Positions 34,856-43,333 of a DNA stretch of 64,000 nucleotides are shown here, piece by piece. The first letter of the stretch is position 1, and the number at the start of each line of letters is the position of its first letter. Origin of the DNA: Aminobacterium colombiense DSM 12261 (GTDB lineage Bacteria > Synergistota > Synergistia > Synergistales > Aminobacteriaceae); NCBI RefSeq assembly GCF_000025885.1, contig NC_014011.1:1426001-1490000 (forward strand). The letters are read 5' to 3'. The position numbers and the translations under genes are program-made. The notes beneath the pieces were generated by a model. The model saw only the letters and a program-made list of their open reading frames with translations. It was not told the DNA's origin and did no database searches.

Positions 34856-35898
34856 TCCGTCTTCCCCCCTTTGTTGAAGCGGGCAAAGATGCCATCCCAT
34901 GTAATCTCTCTCATCCCCATTATGCCTTCCCGCCTGAAGAGGATTATGAAGATCAGAGCGAGGGAGAAAATAACCATACGCATCCCCGGAATGCCAGGAA
35001 TTTCAAAGGATCCTATGGTGAGGGGATTTTCGACAAAACGGAGCCATTCAAGCAAGATAGTAATGATAAAACTGCCCAGAATACTCCCGGAAAGAGACCC
35101 CAACCCCCCAGCGACAGTAATCATGAGCACGTTGAAAGTCAGCAAGAAAATAAACATTTTGGGATCAATGGTGGTGATGAGGCTTCCCATAAGAGCGCCT
35201 CCAATGCCAGCAAAAAAGGCCCCGATGGTAAAGGAGATGACTCTATACCTAAAAGTATCTATACCCATGTTCTTTGCGGCAATCTCATCGTCACGAATGG
35301 CCTTCAAAACATTACCGAAATTGCTGTTGAGAAACTTAACCATGAAATAGAGGGTAAAGAGCAACCATCCGTAGTTCCACCAAATGTTCGCGTAGGACGG
35401 AATGCCTTTAATTCCAAGAGCCCCGTTTGTAATAGGGGTCAGGTTCGTCAAGACAACACGGATAATTTCTGCAAAGCCGAGGGTTGCAATACCAAGATAG
35501 TCGCCACCAAGACGCAAAACCGGAATAGCGATAAGGAGACCGAAGAAACTGGCAATAAGCCCCCCAATAAAGACTGCAACAACAAAAGGCGCGCCTATGA
35601 CTGAAAATGGCCATATGATCGGTTCCAGAATCCACAAGGCCTGTTTCTGAGCCGGGCTTAAGATCAATATGGCGCACACATAGGCGCCAATAGCCATAAA
35701 ACCAGCATGGCCAAGGGAAAACATCCCCGTAAACCCATAAATCAAATTAAGACTGAGAGCCAGAATAGCATTGACAGCAACTAGATTAAGAACCTGTATC
35801 TTGTAGCCATCCAGATTTCCCTGTGCCCAGTAAAGGAAAAGACCCAGCACACCAATGCCGCATAAATTCAATATGAAGTTTCTCGTCTTTTTATCCAT
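34852..35898 (-). CDS. livM: Branched-chain amino acid ABC transporter permease LivM
   Basis: Membrane half of the Liv importer, with about nine to ten helices over 348 residues. LSLNLIYGFTGMFSLGHAGFMAIGAY and the EAA-like ATPase contact KAIRDDEIAAKNMGI are typical. It forms the channel with LivH. The start touches the livH stop. Confidence 0.95.
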   Translation of the reverse strand: MDKKTRNFILNLCGIGVLGLFLYWAQGNLDGYKIQVLNLVAVNAILALSLNLIYGFTGMFSLGHAGFMAIGAYVCAILILSPAQKQALWILEPIIWPFSVIGAPFVVAVFIGGLIASFFGLLIAIPVLRLGGDYLGIATLGFAEIIRVVLTNLTPITNGALGIKGIPSYANIWWNYGWLLFTLYFMVKFLNSNFGNVLKAIRDDEIAAKNMGIDTFRYRVISFTIGAFFAGIGGALMGSLITTIDPKMFIFLLTFNVLMITVAGGLGSLSGSILGSFIITILLEWLRFVENPLTIGSFEIPGIPGMRMVIFSLALIFIILFRREGIMGMREITWDGIFARFNKGGKTE

Positions 35899-36791
35899 CA
35901 GATCTTGTCCTCCAACTTCTCCCCCATAAGACCAGTCGGCCTTATGAGGAGGATAACGATCAGAAGAATAAAGGCAAAAGCATCCCGATATCCAGAAAGA
36001 GCGGGGAAGAATGCGACCACCATAATCTCAATGATGCCGAGGATCATACCCCCAAGGACTGCTCCCTGAATGGAACCTATGCCACCAAAAACAGCAGCTA
36101 TAAATGCCTTAAATCCTGGAATTACTCCCATAAATGGGTGGATTTGGGGATATCTCAAGGCCCACATAATCCCTGAAGCCGCTGCCAAAGCTGAACCTAG
36201 GGCAAAGGTAAGAGCTATGACTTTATCCACCGAAACCCCCATGAGCCGCGTTGTTTCAATATCTTTAGAGATGGCCCGCATAGCCAGTCCTGGCTTGGTT
36301 TTATAGACAATCCAGAGCAACCCCAAAACAAGCGAGAAGGTAACGACCGGAACAACTATAGCCAAAGGCAGTATACGAACTCCACTCACCTTAATGATCT
36401 TCACCAGCCAAGCAGGCTGCACAACAGGTCGCGGCAGACCTGTGAAGACCACAAGGCCCAAATTCTCTATAAAGAAGGAAACGCCAATCGCGCTGATAAG
36501 GGCGGATATTCGGGGCGCGTTTCGAAGAGGGCGATAGGCAATTCTATCTACCAGAATCCCGCAGAACGTAGAAAGGATAACTGCGAGAGCAACCGCAATA
36601 CCCCATGGCAACTTGGCTAGGGAGACAGAGAAAAACACAAAATAGGCACCAAGCATAAAAATATCACCATGGGCGAAGTTAATAAGTCGCAAGATGCCAT
36701 AAACCATGGTGTAACCTATTGCTATAAGGCCATAAAGAGAGCCGAGGGTAATGGCATTAAATAGATGCTGAATAAACATATTCAGGCTCAC
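35898..36791 (-). CDS. livH: Branched-chain amino acid ABC transporter permease LivH
   Basis: Partner permease of LivM. 297 residues, about eight helices; LINFAHGDIFMLGAYFVFF and the ATPase-contact loop MRAISKDIETTRLMGVSVDKVI are the usual LivH landmarks. Preceded by an intercistronic hairpin after livK. Confidence 0.95.
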   Translation of the reverse strand: MSLNMFIQHLFNAITLGSLYGLIAIGYTMVYGILRLINFAHGDIFMLGAYFVFFSVSLAKLPWGIAVALAVILSTFCGILVDRIAYRPLRNAPRISALISAIGVSFFIENLGLVVFTGLPRPVVQPAWLVKIIKVSGVRILPLAIVVPVVTFSLVLGLLWIVYKTKPGLAMRAISKDIETTRLMGVSVDKVIALTFALGSALAAASGIMWALRYPQIHPFMGVIPGFKAFIAAVFGGIGSIQGAVLGGMILGIIEIMVVAFFPALSGYRDAFAFILLIVILLIRPTGLMGEKLEDKI

Positions 36792-36811
36792 AGCAACATC
36801 CCCCTTGAGAA

Positions 36812-36843
36812 AAGGCAGGAAGGAAAGGTTTCCTTCCTGCCTT
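36812..36843 (-). repeat. Intercistronic stem-loop between livK and livH
   Basis: A perfect 15 bp inverted repeat with a two-base centre (AAGGCAGGAAGGAAA and its complement) lies 43 bases behind the livK stop, with no T-run. Such stems protect the upstream binding-protein message and reduce read-through to the permease genes, giving more LivK than LivHMGF. That function is inferred. Confidence 0.75.
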
Positions 36844-36886
36844 CATAGAAATTAAAATAATCTGAAAAGCAACACGAAAGGAACTA

Positions 36887-38020
36887 TTACATTTCAGGTT
36901 TTACTGTTCCGATAAAGGTCTTTTTACCATCCTTGATCATAACGATACCCACTTCTTTTTCAGCATCATGAGTTTCGTTGATGGTAGTGTTTCCAGTTAC
37001 ACCCGGGAAATCCTTGGTTTCAGCCATAGCCTTGGTGATGGCTTCGGGCTCCGCAGCGCCGGCTCGCTTGATAGCGTCGATAACCAAAAGGTAGGAATCG
37101 TATCCAAGAGCGGCATTGACGTTGGGATCTTTGTCTGGGTGACCTTTCTTCCAGTTTTCGGTAAATTGTTTCGCGAGGGGGTTCATGTCAGTCATTGAAG
37201 GGTCATAGGGGAAAGTGGTGTGCATGAAACCTTCAACGGCCTCTCCACCAATAGCGACTATTTCGGGGTTATCCATGGCATCGCCGCCCATGATCTTGAA
37301 TTCTGCACCAAGTTCGGCAGCCTGTTTCATAATGATAGCGCCTTCGGCGAAGTAAGAAGGAATAAACATAATGTCAGGTTTTTTGCTGATTATTTCTGTA
37401 AGCTGCGCCGTGAAATCCTGGTCGCCTGTGTTGTACTTAAGCTCTGCAACAATCTCTGCCCCCAATTTCAAAAAGGACTGTTTAAAAAATCCAGCCAAAC
37501 CTACACTATAGTCATTAGAAACATCAACGAGAGTTGCGGCTTTTTTCGCCCCGAGTTCCCTGATAGCATAAGTTGCGGCGGCGGCGCCCTGGTAGGGATC
37601 TATAAAGCATGCGCGGAAATAATATTTTTTACCCTGGGTTACGAGCGGGTTTGTACAAGATGTCCCCATAACGGGGATCCCTGCTTTTTCTGCCACTTCT
37701 CCGCCAGCCATAGCAAGAGAGGATCCATAGGTTCCGATAATGGCAACAACTTTTTCTTTCTCGATCAGTCTTTTTACCGCATTTGCGGACTCGACTTTGT
37801 CTGACTTGTTATCCACTACTATGAGTTCTACTTTCTTGCCTAACACTTCCGCGACTTCTTCGTGAGCCATTCTCACGCCATCCAGCTCAAGCTGGCCGCC
37901 AAAAGCATTTTGCCCTGTCAGAGGAAGAAAAACTCCTATGCGAATCGTGTCTTGAGCAAAGGCCATTCCTCCCAACAGCAGAACCATTGCTAACGCTAAC
38001 CCAATCCTTCGCAGCTTCAT
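36887..38020 (-). CDS. livK: Branched-chain amino acid ABC transporter substrate-binding protein
   Basis: Periplasmic type I binding protein that delivers leucine-type amino acids to LivHM. 377 residues; N-terminal signal peptide (IGLALAMVLLLGGMAFA, cut before QDTIRIG) without a lipobox Cys, so it should be free in the periplasm, as in diderm bacteria. Binding-fold stretches VGVFLPLTG-like (IGVFLPLTGQNAFGGQ), IGTYGSSLAMAG and VSNDYSVGLAG match the family. First gene of the liv unit. A weak promoter (TTGCCA, 15 bases, TATAAT on the minus strand near 38112-38086) precedes it. Confidence 0.94.
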   Translation of the reverse strand: MKLRRIGLALAMVLLLGGMAFAQDTIRIGVFLPLTGQNAFGGQLELDGVRMAHEEVAEVLGKKVELIVVDNKSDKVESANAVKRLIEKEKVVAIIGTYGSSLAMAGGEVAEKAGIPVMGTSCTNPLVTQGKKYYFRACFIDPYQGAAAATYAIRELGAKKAATLVDVSNDYSVGLAGFFKQSFLKLGAEIVAELKYNTGDQDFTAQLTEIISKKPDIMFIPSYFAEGAIIMKQAAELGAEFKIMGGDAMDNPEIVAIGGEAVEGFMHTTFPYDPSMTDMNPLAKQFTENWKKGHPDKDPNVNAALGYDSYLLVIDAIKRAGAAEPEAITKAMAETKDFPGVTGNTTINETHDAEKEVGIVMIKDGKKTFIGTVKPEM

Positions 38021-38121
38021 AAATCAAACCCCTCCTTTTAATATTATTAAAAGAGAAAGAATCTATGACACATAAAGCCTATATAATTATACACGAATAT
38101 TGAGTCTGGCAATGGATTAAA

Positions 38122-38134
38122 TTCCCACTGGGAA
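38122..38134. promoter_or_regulatory. Small dyad upstream of livK
   Basis: TTCCCA-C-TGGGAA, a 6-base perfect dyad, lies just upstream of the weak livK promoter in the 133-base gap after nrdR. It may be an operator; no known site matches. Confidence 0.3.
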
Positions 38135-38153
38135 GTAACTTATGATAAAGCAG

Positions 38154-38615
38154 CTAATCTTTTTCCCCGGAAAGCCGGGATATCTCTCGCTGAAAGCTTG
38201 ACAGATCTGTAAACTCACGGTAAACAGAAGCAAAACGAACGTAGGCAACCTTATTTAACTGCTTCAGTTCCTCCATTACTCGCTCCCCTATGAGAGAAAC
38301 CGGAATTTCACCATATCCGCCAGACCGAAAACTTTCTTCTATTCTGGAAGCTACTTCTTCAATCTGTTCTAAAGATACGGGAAGCTTCTCACAGGCCTTG
38401 CTGATTCCTCTAGTGATTTTTTCACGGTCGAAAATTTCCCTGCTGCCATTTTTTTTAATGACCCGCAACGTTCTCTTTTCCTCTACCTTTTCATAGGTTG
38501 TAAATCGGGCCAGGCATTCAGGGCATTCTCGCCTACGGCGCACCACCCGTCCCTCGTCCGCGGTACGAGTCTCAATTACCCGAGTTTCCATAGCTCCACA
38601 CTTGGGACATCTCAT
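38154..38615 (-). CDS. nrdR: Transcriptional repressor NrdR
   Basis: ATP/dATP-sensing repressor of ribonucleotide reductase genes. N-terminal zinc ribbon MRCPKCG ... RRRECPECLARFTTYE (four Cys) and the ATP-cone domain (VIKKNGSREIFDREKITRGI). Start at 38615 by GGAGGAG upstream; an ATG fifteen codons earlier is not family-like. 153 residues. It follows the yqeY terminator, so it probably has its own promoter. Confidence 0.95.
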   Translation of the reverse strand: MRCPKCGAMETRVIETRTADEGRVVRRRRECPECLARFTTYEKVEEKRTLRVIKKNGSREIFDREKITRGISKACEKLPVSLEQIEEVASRIEESFRSGGYGEIPVSLIGERVMEELKQLNKVAYVRFASVYREFTDLSSFQREISRLSGEKD

Positions 38616-38640
38616 AGATAACTCTCCTCCAATATCTGTA

Positions 38641-38676
38641 AAAATAAAAGCCGGGCACAAACCCGGCTTTTATTTT
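38641..38676. terminator. Terminator behind the YqeY gene
   Basis: A perfect 15 bp inverted repeat (AAAATAAAAGCCGGG with a CACAAA loop) ending in CTTTTATTTT on either strand, 10 bases after the yqeY-like stop and before nrdR. Confidence 0.9.
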
Positions 38677-38686
38677 ACATGAAGAA

Positions 38687-39151
38687 CTAATCTACAAGAG
38701 ACTGCAGATAGGATTGGACCCTGGATTTGACCCTTTTCCCCTCTGCCCTACCACGGATTTCCCCCATTAAACGGCCCATTACACGGCCCATATCCTTGGG
38801 ACCCGTAGCTTTGACAGCAGCTGCAGCCCTTTCAATCATTTCATCAAGCTCTTTGTCAGAAAGCTGCTCTGGAAGATATGTTTCAAGAAACACAGCTTCA
38901 CGCAACTCTTCTGCGGCTCGCTCGGCAGCTCCCCCTGCGGTATATTGCTCCGCGGCTTCTTGTCTCTGTTTAATGAGACGCTGGATAAGGGCAACAATAT
39001 CATCGTCAGCAAGTTCCGTCGTACGGCCCTTTTCCGTCTGAGCCTTTTGTATTTCTGATTTCAACATTCGTAACACAGAAAGCTCAAGCTCATGTCTTGT
39101 TTTCATAGCTGCAACGAGATCTTTCTGAATACGTTCCGACAGATTGCTCAC
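38687..39151 (-). CDS. yqeY: GatB/YqeY-domain protein
   Basis: A 154-residue helical protein of the YqeY family, related to the tail domain of the GatB amidotransferase and thought to bind tRNA or act in translation. Seen: KDLVAAMKTRHELELSVLRMLKSEI, ADDDIVALIQRLIKQRQEA, YLPEQLSDKELDEMI and the end GRVMGRLMGEIRGRAEG. Six bases behind rpsU, a widespread rpsU-yqeY pairing. Confidence 0.92.
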   Translation of the reverse strand: MSNLSERIQKDLVAAMKTRHELELSVLRMLKSEIQKAQTEKGRTTELADDDIVALIQRLIKQRQEAAEQYTAGGAAERAAEELREAVFLETYLPEQLSDKELDEMIERAAAAVKATGPKDMGRVMGRLMGEIRGRAEGKRVKSRVQSYLQSLVD

Positions 39152-39157
39152 CTTAAC

Positions 39158-39346
39158 TTACCCCCTGGATCTGCTCCGTCGTTTTCTGGCCGCTTCGGCC
39201 CTCTTTGCTTTTTTCACTTCGCTCGGTTTCTCATAATGCTCACGTTTCCGTGCCTCTCGAAGGGTTCCAACTTTCGAAACCTCACGCTTGAAGCGCCTGA
39301 GCGCATCTTCAAGGGACTCGTTATCTTTCCGAATGATCGTTGTCAT
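39158..39346 (-). CDS. rpsU: 30S ribosomal protein S21
   Basis: Small basic 30S protein (62 residues) starting [21 protein letters not shown], with the Lys/Arg-rich tail [12 protein letters not shown]. The start at 39346 has GGGGGGA ahead; the frame runs open far upstream into the HIT gene but without family match. Second gene of HIT-rpsU-yqeY. Confidence 0.96.
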   Translation of the reverse strand: MTTIIRKDNESLEDALRRFKREVSKVGTLREARKREHYEKPSEVKKAKRAEAARKRRSRSRG

Positions 39347-39380
39347 ACAGGATCCCCCCTTTCTATGCCACCCACATTGA

Positions 39381-39722
39381 CTAACCTGGTGGCCAGCGGA
39401 ACGATCGTCCCGCCAACAGGTGAACATGAAGGTGGGGGATTGTTTGTCCGGCTTGTGCACCACAGTTAATAACCAGCCTATAACCGCCATCACCCAGATC
39501 AAGTTCCCGGGCAACTTCTGTTGCTGCTCCCATAAGATCTGCCCAAACCTCACCTTCGAGAACTTCGGCAGCAGACCCTACGTGCTTTTTGGGAATAACA
39601 AGCACGTGAACAGGAGCCTGAGGATTAACATCTTCAAAAGCTATAACCTTAGAATTTTCATAAACTATTCGGGCGTCCAAAGCTTTTTCGGCTATTTTAC
39701 AGAAGAGACAATTCCTGCTCAC
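39381..39722 (-). CDS. HIT-family (histidine triad) nucleotide hydrolase
   Basis: A small HINT-type purine nucleoside phosphoramidase. The triad reads [10 protein letters not shown] near the C-terminus, with two N-terminal Cys (NCLFCKI) that with upstream His residues form the HINT zinc site. 113 residues, GTG start. It is the first gene after a good promoter and is co-transcribed with rpsU and yqeY. Confidence 0.94.
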   Translation of the reverse strand: MSRNCLFCKIAEKALDARIVYENSKVIAFEDVNPQAPVHVLVIPKKHVGSAAEVLEGEVWADLMGAATEVARELDLGDGGYRLVINCGAQAGQTIPHLHVHLLAGRSFRWPPG

Positions 39723-39748
39723 TAAAACCCACCTCTCAACTTCAGGTT

Positions 39749-39777
39749 ATTCTATACTAGATTTTTCTTCTGGACAA
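39749..39777 (-). promoter_or_regulatory. Promoter of the HIT-rpsU-yqeY unit
   Basis: Minus strand TTGTCC (39777-39772), 17 bases, TAGAAT (39754-39749), 27 bases before the GTG start of the HIT gene. The rest of the 184-base gap to mtaB is A+T-rich with no hairpin seen. Confidence 0.55.
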
Positions 39778-39906
39778 TAGACTTAACCCAAACTGTTCCC
39801 TTTAAAACAGGCAAACTAAGAAATAATTTTCAAGACTTCAACAAATCAGTTCGTTTACACTCTTTATTATACCAGTCAAAAATTAATCATAAACTATAAA
39901 TAAGTA

Positions 39907-41211
39907 CTATCCATAAAGTTGTTCTGAATCATATGACCTGGTCAAAGTTTTTATAATGCGCCCCGGCGAGACCATTTGGGGAACAACCGCTTTCACAAAA
40001 AAGGGGGTCAGGCCTGTGGATCCAGTTTCCGCAGCATCTTCTATGAACACAGAAATTTCTTCTCCAACCCACTGAGAACAATATTCTCTAAAAAGCTGTT
40101 CTCCCATTTCCATGACCTTATGGACCCGTTCCTGCACAACATGTCTGGGAAGGTGATCATCAAAAGATGCCGCCCTGGTCCCCTCTCTAGAGGAGTAAGG
40201 GAAAACATGAACCTTTCCAAAAGCGACTTCTTTCATAAAAGACAGGGTGTTAGCGAAGGCCCTTTCATCCTCTCCTGGAAAACCCACAAGAACATCTGTA
40301 CTGATATGTATTCGAGAGCCGAGATAATGCCGCGCCCTCTCCACAGAAGCCATATATTCCAATGGAGAGTATCCCCGTCTCATTCTCTGCAATACAGTGT
40401 CATCGCCACTTTGGAGGGGGAGATGGAGATGGGGGCAAAACTGAGGCGTCTCAGCCAGCGCTGAAAGCAATTCGTCATTTATCCCAAAGGGTTCCAGGGA
40501 TCCGAAACGAATACGTTCGACCCCCGGAATTGCTCCTGCCTGTCGTACCAATTCCCCTAGGGAAACTTCCCCGAACTGGCCGTAGAGACCGAGATGGACG
40601 CCTGTAAGTACAACTTCAGTGCATCCTGAATCCGCTATGGAGCGAACCTCTTCAAGCACGCTGTTCAATGGCCTGCTTACAGGTTCCCCCCTAACAAAGG
40701 GAATGACACAATAGGAACAAAAATGATTACATCCGTCCTGAATCTTGACAAAGGCCCTGCTGTGAAGAAGGGGCTGGAATTGGAAAAGATGATCCCATTC
40801 TTCGCTATGAAGAATATCATTTCTCACAATAGTTAAGGGTAATGGTCTTTTTTCCCCGAGAGCGTGGTTCAACAGTGAGGGAATCTGCCATTTCTGCCTG
40901 TTGCCCACAAGAAGGTCAACCCCAAGGCGCTGGGCAAGATTAGGGTCTGCCTTTTGAGCCCAGCAGCCCGTAGCCACAAGAAGAGCTTCAGGAGATTGCC
41001 TTCGCAGCCGCCTGAGAAGCTGGCGACTTTTTTTATCCGCAATTGCCGTCACAGTACATGTGATCAGGACTGCGGCATCATAGGGCGGCGCCTTCACTAT
41101 TTCGGCACCTGTCCTCTTTAACATGGAGGCCAGGGAATCCGCTTCAGACTGATTGGAGCGGCACCCCATGGCCATAATATTGATCTTTTTTCCTTGCAAG
41201 GCGCCCTTCAT
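39907..41211 (-). CDS. mtaB: tRNA threonylcarbamoyladenosine (t6A37) methylthiotransferase MtaB
   Basis: Radical SAM enzyme that adds the methylthio group to t6A37, making ms2t6A in ANN-decoding tRNAs. The N-terminal UPF0004 cluster Cys are in AMGCRSNQSEAD, ITCTVTAIADKKSRQ and ATGCWAQ; the radical SAM triad is CNHFCSYCVIPFVRG; a TRAM domain closes the C-terminus. The start at 41211 overlaps the prmA stop (ATGA), so the upstream ATG at 41238 is rejected. 434 residues. TCTVT plus IPFVRG favours MtaB over MiaB or RimO. Confidence 0.93.
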   Translation of the reverse strand: MKGALQGKKINIMAMGCRSNQSEADSLASMLKRTGAEIVKAPPYDAAVLITCTVTAIADKKSRQLLRRLRRQSPEALLVATGCWAQKADPNLAQRLGVDLLVGNRQKWQIPSLLNHALGEKRPLPLTIVRNDILHSEEWDHLFQFQPLLHSRAFVKIQDGCNHFCSYCVIPFVRGEPVSRPLNSVLEEVRSIADSGCTEVVLTGVHLGLYGQFGEVSLGELVRQAGAIPGVERIRFGSLEPFGINDELLSALAETPQFCPHLHLPLQSGDDTVLQRMRRGYSPLEYMASVERARHYLGSRIHISTDVLVGFPGEDERAFANTLSFMKEVAFGKVHVFPYSSREGTRAASFDDHLPRHVVQERVHKVMEMGEQLFREYCSQWVGEEISVFIEDAAETGSTGLTPFFVKAVVPQMVSPGRIIKTLTRSYDSEQLYG

Positions 41212-42074
41212 TTTCTGGTTACTGCCACTCCCCACCACTCATTTTGTTCAAGTTCATCTATGATCTTCAAACCCGCTTTGCCAATGGCCTCCGTAAACAT
41301 TATCTTTTCTTTAACTAGAAGTCCTGAAAAAATAGCAATCCCGTCATCTTTTAACACTGCGGGGACATGAGGCACCATCGAAATAAGGGGCTCAATGATA
41401 ATGTTCGCCATTAACAGGTTGACCTGGTGGTTAAAATCTTTAAGCAAGTCTCCTTCTTTCAAATCTACTTCTTCTCTGAATATGCCGTTCAGCTCCATAT
41501 TATTCAGCACTTCGTCCAAAACAGCGGGATCCAGGTCCCTCGCATAGACCTTGCCGGCACCAAGGCGGATCGCCCCAATAAAGAGAATGCCTGACCCTGT
41601 TCCGATATCAGCCACATCCCAGTGTGGTTTCATATGGCGTTCCAAAAGGGTCAAAGCTATTTGAGTACTCTCATGATACCCTGTGCCAAATGCGGAGCCA
41701 GGATAGATGTAAAGCGGTATGCGGTCCCTGGGTTCCGAACCCCGATGCCAGGGTGCGAGGACAACAAACTCCTCCCCTACCGGCAAAGGAGGAAAAGCCT
41801 CTTTCCATTCAGTATGCCATTGCCGATTTTCTATTTTCCCCATATCGACGGCAGTTATGCCTGATAGAGGCTCAATAATACGATTGAGCTCATCAAGCCA
41901 GTAGCCTAGGTCATGGGAGGTTCGATAATAGATGCGGAGAAGAATCTTTTCGGGGCTTTCATGCTCTTCAGAGCCTATTCCGCCAGAAAGATCGGCGAGA
42001 GAAACCATTTCCTCTTCAAGTCCTGTTTCTCCTTCCAGGGTTATATACCACCAGAAACTTTCTGCTCCGGCCAT
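41208..42074 (-). CDS. prmA: Ribosomal protein L11 methyltransferase
   Basis: SAM-dependent enzyme trimethylating L11. The SAM motif VADIGTGSGILFIGAIRLGA and the catalytic-site stretch LLMANIIIEPLISMVPHV (NxxxxPL-like) are seen, with the N-terminal substrate-recognition domain. 288 residues. ATG with AGGAGGA ahead. The gene follows the dnaJ terminator; dnaJ-prmA-mtaB order is common in Gram-positive relatives. Confidence 0.93.
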   Translation of the reverse strand: MAGAESFWWYITLEGETGLEEEMVSLADLSGGIGSEEHESPEKILLRIYYRTSHDLGYWLDELNRIIEPLSGITAVDMGKIENRQWHTEWKEAFPPLPVGEEFVVLAPWHRGSEPRDRIPLYIYPGSAFGTGYHESTQIALTLLERHMKPHWDVADIGTGSGILFIGAIRLGAGKVYARDLDPAVLDEVLNNMELNGIFREEVDLKEGDLLKDFNHQVNLLMANIIIEPLISMVPHVPAVLKDDGIAIFSGLLVKEKIMFTEAIGKAGLKIIDELEQNEWWGVAVTRK

Positions 42075-42103
42075 AATTCGTCCTCCTCTATAAAAACTTT
42101 GGT

Positions 42104-42131
42104 AAAAAACGGGGAGGCGTAGGCCCCCCCG
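42104..42131 (-). terminator. Terminator behind dnaJ
   Basis: On the minus strand a 9 bp stem (CGGGGGGGC with GCCTCCCCG, one G-U pair, CTAC loop) is followed directly by TTTTTT. A textbook intrinsic terminator closing hrcA-grpE-dnaK-dnaJ. Confidence 0.92.
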
Positions 42132-42177
42132 GCAAGTTTTGAGTCTACCACGAAGAATTCAAAAATGCAGCCCTTTC

Positions 42178-43320
42178 TCAAGAACCGAAAAGGTTTCTAA
42201 ACTTAGAAAACAGACCTTCGTCCTTTACTTCAAGCTCCATCTCCTTGGCCAAACCTTCAATCAACGCTTTTTGTTTTTCTGTAAGACGGGTGGGAACTTC
42301 TACCGTTACATGGATGAACAGGTCTCCCCGGCCTCGGCCTCCTCTAAGTCTGGGCATTCCTTTGCCGCGAATACGGAAGACTTTTCCTGGCTGGGTTCCC
42401 GAAGGAACCTCCAATTCCTCTACCCCATCTATCAACGTTTCCAGGCGAATCATCCCTCCCAGGGCTGCCGTTGGAAAAGCAATGGCCTCTTTCTTATGAA
42501 GATCTGACCCGTCTCTCTTAAAGACGGGATGGTCTTCTATGTTAACGACAAGATAAAGATCCCCTGGCGGACCGCCGTTAATGCCAGCCTCGCCTTCACC
42601 ATGGATGCGCAACCTTGTGCCAACGTCCACACCGGCTGGAATTTTCACTTTAACACGATGGAGGTTCCGCGTCCGTCCCTGGCCGTTACAAGAAGAACAC
42701 TTATTCCTGATAAATTGGCCAGACCCGCCACATTCAGGACAGGGAGAAACAGAAACGAACTGCCCAAAAGGAGTTTGCTGGCGAATTTCCACCTGGCCCG
42801 TACCTCCACAGCGTGAACATCTCTCTGGCGACGTCCCTGGTTCTGCGCCGCTTCCGTTACACCGAGCGCAATTATCCCATCGGGGGATCTCCACTTCATG
42901 ATCTAGCCCAAGAGCAGCGTCTTTGAGGCTGATTGTAACTCTCATTTCAAGATCCGCGCCTTGGCGGGGTGCTCGGGGGTCGGCTCGGCGCCGCCCCATT
43001 CCCCCACCGAATATATTTTCAAAGAGATCTCCGAAAACATCCCCCATACCGCCAAAACCATCGAAGGGACTGCCGCCTGGAGGCATATCGCCCACAGTAC
43101 CAAACTGATCGTACTGGGCACGCTTCTGAGAGTCGCTTAAGACCTCATAGGCCATATTGATCTTCTTGAATTTCTCCTCAGCATCGGCATTACCTGGATT
43201 TGCATCAGGGTGATATTTCCGAACAAGCTGACGATAGGCCTTTTTAATATCAGCTGACGAGGCATCCCGGGGAACGCCAAGTATTTCGTATAGATCTTCC
43301 TGCGTACCGGGAGATGGCAC
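42178..43320 (-). CDS. dnaJ: Chaperone protein DnaJ
   Basis: Type I J-protein that feeds clients to DnaK. J domain with YHPDANPGN (HPD), Gly/Phe region, four CxxCxGxG-type zinc motifs ([42 protein letters not shown]), and the C-terminal client domains. 380 residues, complete. 13 bases behind dnaK. Confidence 0.97.
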   Translation of the reverse strand: MPSPGTQEDLYEILGVPRDASSADIKKAYRQLVRKYHPDANPGNADAEEKFKKINMAYEVLSDSQKRAQYDQFGTVGDMPPGGSPFDGFGGMGDVFGDLFENIFGGGMGRRRADPRAPRQGADLEMRVTISLKDAALGLDHEVEIPRWDNCARCNGSGAEPGTSPERCSRCGGTGQVEIRQQTPFGQFVSVSPCPECGGSGQFIRNKCSSCNGQGRTRNLHRVKVKIPAGVDVGTRLRIHGEGEAGINGGPPGDLYLVVNIEDHPVFKRDGSDLHKKEAIAFPTAALGGMIRLETLIDGVEELEVPSGTQPGKVFRIRGKGMPRLRGGRGRGDLFIHVTVEVPTRLTEKQKALIEGLAKEMELEVKDEGLFSKFRNLFGS

Positions 43321-43333
43321 TTCAAATCACCCC

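Noticed and set aside
36812-36843. The livK-livH inverted repeat as the end of an operon
   Set aside because: It lacks a T-run, and livHMGF follow immediately in the same direction with a proper terminator at their end.
38122-38134. The TTCCCA-C-TGGGAA dyad as an NrdR box
   Set aside because: It does not resemble the A/T-rich NrdR box and is placed at livK, not at a ribonucleotide reductase gene.
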